Assembly: GCA_028284065.1 (NCBI GenBank)
Contig: JANQSJ010000010.1
Coordinates: forward strand, 248,001 to 312,000
Length of the DNA stretch: 64,000 nucleotides
DNA from: Parvularculaceae bacterium
Lineage (GTDB): Bacteria; Pseudomonadota; Alphaproteobacteria; Caulobacterales; Parvularculaceae
Direction: 5' to 3'
Shown here: positions 60,702 to 64,000 of the stretch, piece after piece
Numbering within the stretch: position 1 is the first letter of the stretch
Layout of the letters: each line of letters starts with the position of its first letter
Program-made: the position numbers and the translations under genes
The notes under the pieces: model-generated
Databases searched by the model: none
Seen by the model: the letters and a program-made list of their open reading frames with translations, nothing else
What the model was told of the DNA's origin: nothing

Positions 60702-62246
60702 ATGACCGATGACGCCGACTTACAAATCGTATGGTTCAAACGTGACTTGCGGGTAGCGGATCATCGCGCCTTGGCGCAGGCGGCGCAGCAAGGTCCGGTC
60801 CTGCCATTGTTTGTCGTCGAGCCGGATCTTTGGCGCCAATCCGACATGTCAGGTCGACAATGGGAGTTTGTCGCGGAATGCCTCACTTCTTTGCGGGAAG
60901 AACTCTCGTTTCTTGGTCAGCCTCTCGTCGTCCGAATCGGCGATGTCGTCGAAACGCTCGATTGTTTCTTCACCAGATTTCGCAAGGTAACGCTTTGGTC
61001 GCATCAAGAAACGGGCAATGCTTGGACATTTTCACGGGACAAAAGAGTCGATGAATGGCGCCGTCGAAACGGCGTCGTTTGGCATGAGATAAGTCAATCC
61101 GGCGTCGTAAGACGATTGCGCACGCGAAACGGCTGGGCGAACAAATGGGACGCCTTCATGGCGGAACCGGTTACGCCGCCCCCTACTGCGCTCCAACCCC
61201 TGCAAGGCGTCCCCGCAGGGCCTATACCCCTACTCAGTCATCTGGGGATCGCGCGCGACGCTTGTCCGCAACGCCAGCGCGGCGGGCGACGGGCCGCCAT
61301 GAATTGCTTGCATAGCTTCCTGACTGTTCGTGGACGCCCCTATCGACGCGCCATGTCGAGTCCGATGGCGGCTGCGGAGCATTGCTCACGCATCAGCCCG
61401 CATCTTGCCTGGGGAACGCTTTCAATACGCGAAGTCGCGCAAGCCGTTTGGAAGCGCCAGATTGACCTCAAACAAAGTGGCGTCAAAAACAGCTGGCTCG
61501 GATCAATGTCGTCATTTCAGGGAAGGCTCCACTGGCGAGATCATTTCATTCAGAAACTGGAGGATCAACCGGATCTGGAGTTCCACAATATGCACGGCGC
61601 CTACGACGGCATCCGTAGCAAGGAGTCCGATGCGGCGAAATTGTCCGCCTGGAGTCTCGGCGAAACCGGCCTTCCATTTGTCGATGCTTGCATGCGGTCG
61701 CTCATGGCGACGGGTTGGATGAATTTTCGTATGCGCGCGATGCTGATGGCCGTCGCGAGCTATCATCTATGGCTCGACTGGCGAGCGCCCGGTGAACGTT
61801 TGGCGCGCCTCTTTACGGACTATGAGCCCGGCATCCATTGGCCGCAGGTTCAGATGCAGTCTGGGACAACAGGCATCAACACAGTTCGCATATATAACCC
61901 GATCAAACAGGGCTATGATCAAGATCCCGGAGGCGTCTTCATACGTCAGTGGGTGCCAGAATTAGCGGATGTTCCATCCGAATTTATACATGAGCCATGG
62001 CGATGGGAGGGCGCGCAATCATTCATGGACAAAACCTATCCGTCGGCAATTGTCGACCACTTAGCCTCCGCGAAAGAAGCGCGCCGGAAAATTTGGGCCG
62101 TCCGACATGGCGAAGACTATTCCAAGAACGCAAACGCCATCCAAAATAAGCACGGCAGCCGAAGATCTGGAATCCAGATGCGTGGTCGAGGAAAAAGAGA
62201 AGCGCGAAGCCAACTGCAACTTTCGTTGCCGCTCGGTCCGAGGTGA
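60702..62246 (+). CDS. Photolyase/cryptochrome family flavoprotein
   Basis: 514 aa. The N-terminal antenna-binding Rossmann domain is typical (IVWFKRDLRVADHRAL). The FAD domain has SRISPHLAWGTLSIREV, FQGRLHWRDHF, LPFVDACMRSLMATGWMNFRMRAML and RIYNPIKQGYDQDPGGVFIRQWVPEL. The FAD loop, usually D-x-D-x-A-x-N-x-G-x-W-Q, here reads DYEPGIHWPQVQMQSGTTGI, so the Asn that faces flavin N5 in CPD photolyases is not found at its usual place and WMHNR is WMNFR. This marks a separate clade whose photoreaction (DNA repair or signalling) cannot be assigned from motif alone. Flanked by IS3 and IS6 relics. The ribosome site is weak. Confidence 0.88.
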   Translation: MTDDADLQIVWFKRDLRVADHRALAQAAQQGPVLPLFVVEPDLWRQSDMSGRQWEFVAECLTSLREELSFLGQPLVVRIGDVVETLDCFFTRFRKVTLWSHQETGNAWTFSRDKRVDEWRRRNGVVWHEISQSGVVRRLRTRNGWANKWDAFMAEPVTPPPTALQPLQGVPAGPIPLLSHLGIARDACPQRQRGGRRAAMNCLHSFLTVRGRPYRRAMSSPMAAAEHCSRISPHLAWGTLSIREVAQAVWKRQIDLKQSGVKNSWLGSMSSFQGRLHWRDHFIQKLEDQPDLEFHNMHGAYDGIRSKESDAAKLSAWSLGETGLPFVDACMRSLMATGWMNFRMRAMLMAVASYHLWLDWRAPGERLARLFTDYEPGIHWPQVQMQSGTTGINTVRIYNPIKQGYDQDPGGVFIRQWVPELADVPSEFIHEPWRWEGAQSFMDKTYPSAIVDHLASAKEARRKIWAVRHGEDYSKNANAIQNKHGSRRSGIQMRGRGKREARSQLQLSLPLGPR

Positions 62247-62964
62247 CCGGGCATTGTGACGATAAGGCGGCCGGAGAGAGAATCTTCCCCGTCTATTTGA
62301 ATCCATTCAGCTGTCGGACGAAATGGGAGACGCCCGTGGCGCCAGCCGTCCACCACTCAGGGCGGAGCCATTGGTTCCTTAAGCCAGGAGACAATTTGGC
62401 GTGACGCCGGCCGACGTGATCCTTTTGGCCGTTCGGTGGTATCGCCGTCATCCACTTCCCTATCGCGACGTTCGCGCACTTGCCGAGCACGGAGTTGATC
62501 CACATAGATCCGAAATGGCGAAACAATCGCATTAAAGACGATCACGCTACGCTGAAACGCGTGACCAATTCCGGTGAAGGAGTTCAGTCTCTGCGGACAG
62601 CTAAGGTGGCACTCAAAGCCATTGAAGCGATACGCATGATCACGCGGGGCTCACATTTGCGATCCACCCGACGATGTCCGAGGTGACGTGCGCTTTGTCG
62701 AAGGGTTATTTCCAGAAGCGGCATGACTTACCCACGTGAAGGCAAACGTCTGACGCCGCCAAATCAAAGCAACGATCCGCCGGTAAGCATGCGAGACGTC
62801 TTGGATACGTGATCAAACGCCAGATGTTGGAGACTTGAGGATCGATGGGGCCTTGTCAGCACGCAAATTACGGTATTGGATCGAAGTCGCCGTCCTGAGC
62901 GACTTATCCTTTGAAAACTGGGCCCCACGTTTAACGTGCAGCGCCCGCAATTGGACCGCCAACT
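62247..62964. other. Intergenic with IS6 relic
   Basis: Between the photolyase and the second HupE-like gene. Holds a truncated IS6-family transposase (62401-62686); the remaining ~280 bp up to 62964 shows no gene. Confidence 0.6.
62401..62686 (+). pseudogene. IS6-family transposase relic with internal deletion
   Basis: From GTG 62401 the frame reads VTPADVILLAVRWYRRHPLPYRDVRALAEHGVD, the N-terminal block of IS6/IS26-type transposases. After ~62497 another frame continues DPKWRNNRIKDDHATLKR, then GVQSLRTAKVALKAIEAIRMI, the C-terminal block (K-Y-R-N-N-R-x-E-x-D-H). The middle ~120 residues with the first two catalytic acids are missing. Non-functional. Confidence 0.8.
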
Positions 62965-63750
62965 CTGAAACTGTCAGCTCTCATCGCCAGTTTTCTTCTT
63001 GTGCTTGTCCTGGCGTCAACGGCGCCAGTAAGCGCCTTTGCTCACCCGGAAGATGATTTTTGCGAAGCAGGCGACGGCGTCGACCCCGTGCTGTGCCGCA
63101 AACTTGCTGCCGCCAACCGCAGCGACGCCGGCGCTTCCGGACCGCTTCTAAATGAAGACGGCGAGGTTCGTTCGCCTCTCGACACGGCCCTTCTCTATGT
63201 CGACATCGGCGTACGCCACATACTTCCTGGCGGGACGGACCATATTTTGTTCGTACTGGCCCTTTTTTTGGCGTCAGAACGCTTGCGCAGCCTCGTCATC
63301 CAGATTTCCGCCTTTACGGTCGCGCATACGGCGACGCTCGGTCTCGCAGCCGCCGGCGTCATCGAGCCGCCAGCCTCAATCGTCGAACCTCTCATCGCCC
63401 TGTCGATCGCCTTTGTGGCGGTGGAAAACCTCTTCCTGAAGGACATGCCCGCATGGCGGCCGATTGTGGTCTTTGCCTTCGGATTGTTCCACGGCATGGG
63501 CTTCGCCGGTTTTATCCGCGAGGTTGGGCTGCCGCCGGGTCAATTCTGGTCATCGCTCATTGGCTTCAATGTCGGCGTCGAGGTCGGGCAGCTTGCGGTG
63601 GTGGCCGCCGCGTTCGCGTTGCGCGGGCCGCTTAAGCGCCTACTCGGCCGCTTTGAGCTATCCTACAGAAGTGCGGTAGTCGCCCCCGCATCAATGCTAA
63701 TCGCCGGCGTTGGGCTATGGTGGGCTGCGACACGTGCGTTAGGCCTCTAA
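62965..63750 (+). CDS. HupE/UreJ_2-family membrane protein
   Basis: About 249-261 aa. GTG 63001 is the first conventional start, but the signal peptide clearly begins earlier in the same frame, at a CTG (62965): KLSALIASFLLVLVLAS...SAFA cut before HPEDDF; a rare CTG or an upstream ATT may be used. The N-terminal part has two Cys (DDFCEAGDGVDPVLC). The membrane part begins YVDIGVRHILPGGTDHILFVLALFL and contains SAFTVAHTATLGLAA and FAFGLFHGMGFAGFI, the HupE/UreJ_2 signatures with His residues in membrane helices. Possibly a Ni/Co permease or C-terminal-half relative of it. Unlinked to hup by 60 kb; it has no visible hydrogenase partner here. Confidence 0.85.
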   Translation: MKLSALIASFLLVLVLASTAPVSAFAHPEDDFCEAGDGVDPVLCRKLAAANRSDAGASGPLLNEDGEVRSPLDTALLYVDIGVRHILPGGTDHILFVLALFLASERLRSLVIQISAFTVAHTATLGLAAAGVIEPPASIVEPLIALSIAFVAVENLFLKDMPAWRPIVVFAFGLFHGMGFAGFIREVGLPPGQFWSSLIGFNVGVEVGQLAVVAAAFALRGPLKRLLGRFELSYRSAVVAPASMLIAGVGLWWAATRALGL

Positions 63751-63843
63751 CCTCAACCGAAACGCGCGCAATACATCGGCTTTAATCGGCGCCGACGATA
63801 GCAAACCGTCCGCGCCGCAGGCCCCAAGCGTCGAATGTTCCCG

Positions 63844-64000
63844 CTAACCGCTTGCGCTGTCTTCTTCGCCCAAGCCACGGATGCGCAAGAGTGGATCGAT
63901 CTCGGGATCCTTGCCGCGGAAATTGCGGTAAAGTTCGTCGGCTGGACGCAGGCCGCCCGCTTCGTAAACCCATGTCTTCAGGCGCGCGGCAAGCTCAGGG
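63844..64000 (-). CDS. M3 family metallopeptidase (oligopeptidase/Dcp), C-terminus
   Basis: Only the last 52 codons lie in the window. They read AARLKTWVYEAGGLRPADEL followed by YRNFRGKDPEIDPLLRIRGL and GEEDSASG, the conserved end of peptidyl-dipeptidase Dcp / oligopeptidase A proteins (Y-x-x-F-x-G-x-D-P-x-x-x-P-L-L-x-x-R-G-L). The zinc motif HExxH is outside. The gene is convergent with the HupE-like gene. Confidence 0.85.
   Translation of the reverse strand, partial: PELAARLKTWVYEAGGLRPADELYRNFRGKDPEIDPLLRIRGLGEEDSASG

Overview
The window looks like chromosomal DNA of a GC-rich, free-living alphaproteobacterium. The secreted peptidases, DUF5666 and acidic proteins, MMPL/RND exporter, TolB/TPR regulators, O2-tolerant uptake hydrogenase and Zur-COG0523 pair would fit the Parvularculaceae/Hyphomonadaceae neighbourhood. 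That placement is inference; there is no rRNA or tRNA gene in the window to fix it.

Layout. (1) 1-2326: a membrane-bound [NiFe] uptake hydrogenase (hupS and the start of hupL, minus strand) diverges from hupE. The shared intergenic region carries a perfect FNR/FixK-type palindrome and sigma54-like elements. (2) 2650-12694: a set of exported or autoproteolytic hydrolases (DUF2891 lipoprotein, penicillin-acylase-family Ntn hydrolase, a very large BNR-repeat lipoprotein, a C45 acyltransferase). (3) 13097-14759: a zinc-starvation unit, a perfect 18-bp palindrome followed by zur and a COG0523 GTPase. (4) 15068-23001: a DPP-IV-type peptidase divergent from a second BNR-repeat protein, then a membrane-anchored winged-helix/TPR regulator. 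(5) 23486-27982: an RND/MMPL exporter fused to a LolA-like domain, with a beta-barrel partner. (6) 28-29 kb: a gene-poor stretch with an ECF sigma relic and dyads.

(7) 29199-43251 is the most unusual part. It holds a DUF5666 Asp-rich lipoprotein; an atypical response regulator (phospho-Asp replaced by Glu) with a CsgG/HfaB-like lipoprotein; a four-gene operon of aspartyl/asparaginyl beta-hydroxylase, alpha/beta hydrolase, ABC half-exporter and P-loop protein; an acidic surface-type lipoprotein; an outer-membrane barrel; a subtilase with about 200 acidic residues built from an 8-residue repeat; and an ECF sigma/anti-sigma pair. Exact copies of GGAATAAA followed after 13-14 nt by CGTC/CGTT precede most of these transcription units on the correct strand. 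I propose one ECF regulon that makes, possibly hydroxylates, exports and processes strongly acidic envelope proteins.

(8) 43787-53433: a TetR/TonB-receptor unit and a catabolic operon (BKACE, SDR, M81, DUF819) with a divergent LysR regulator. (9) 53617-60135: a NmrA/DUF1772 pair with AraC, and a Tat-type exported SDR divergent from a BTAD/TPR regulator. (10) 60190-62686: a photolyase/cryptochrome bracketed by an IS3-family and an IS6-family transposase relic. (11) 62965-64000: a second HupE/UreJ-type membrane protein and the C-terminus of an M3 peptidase.
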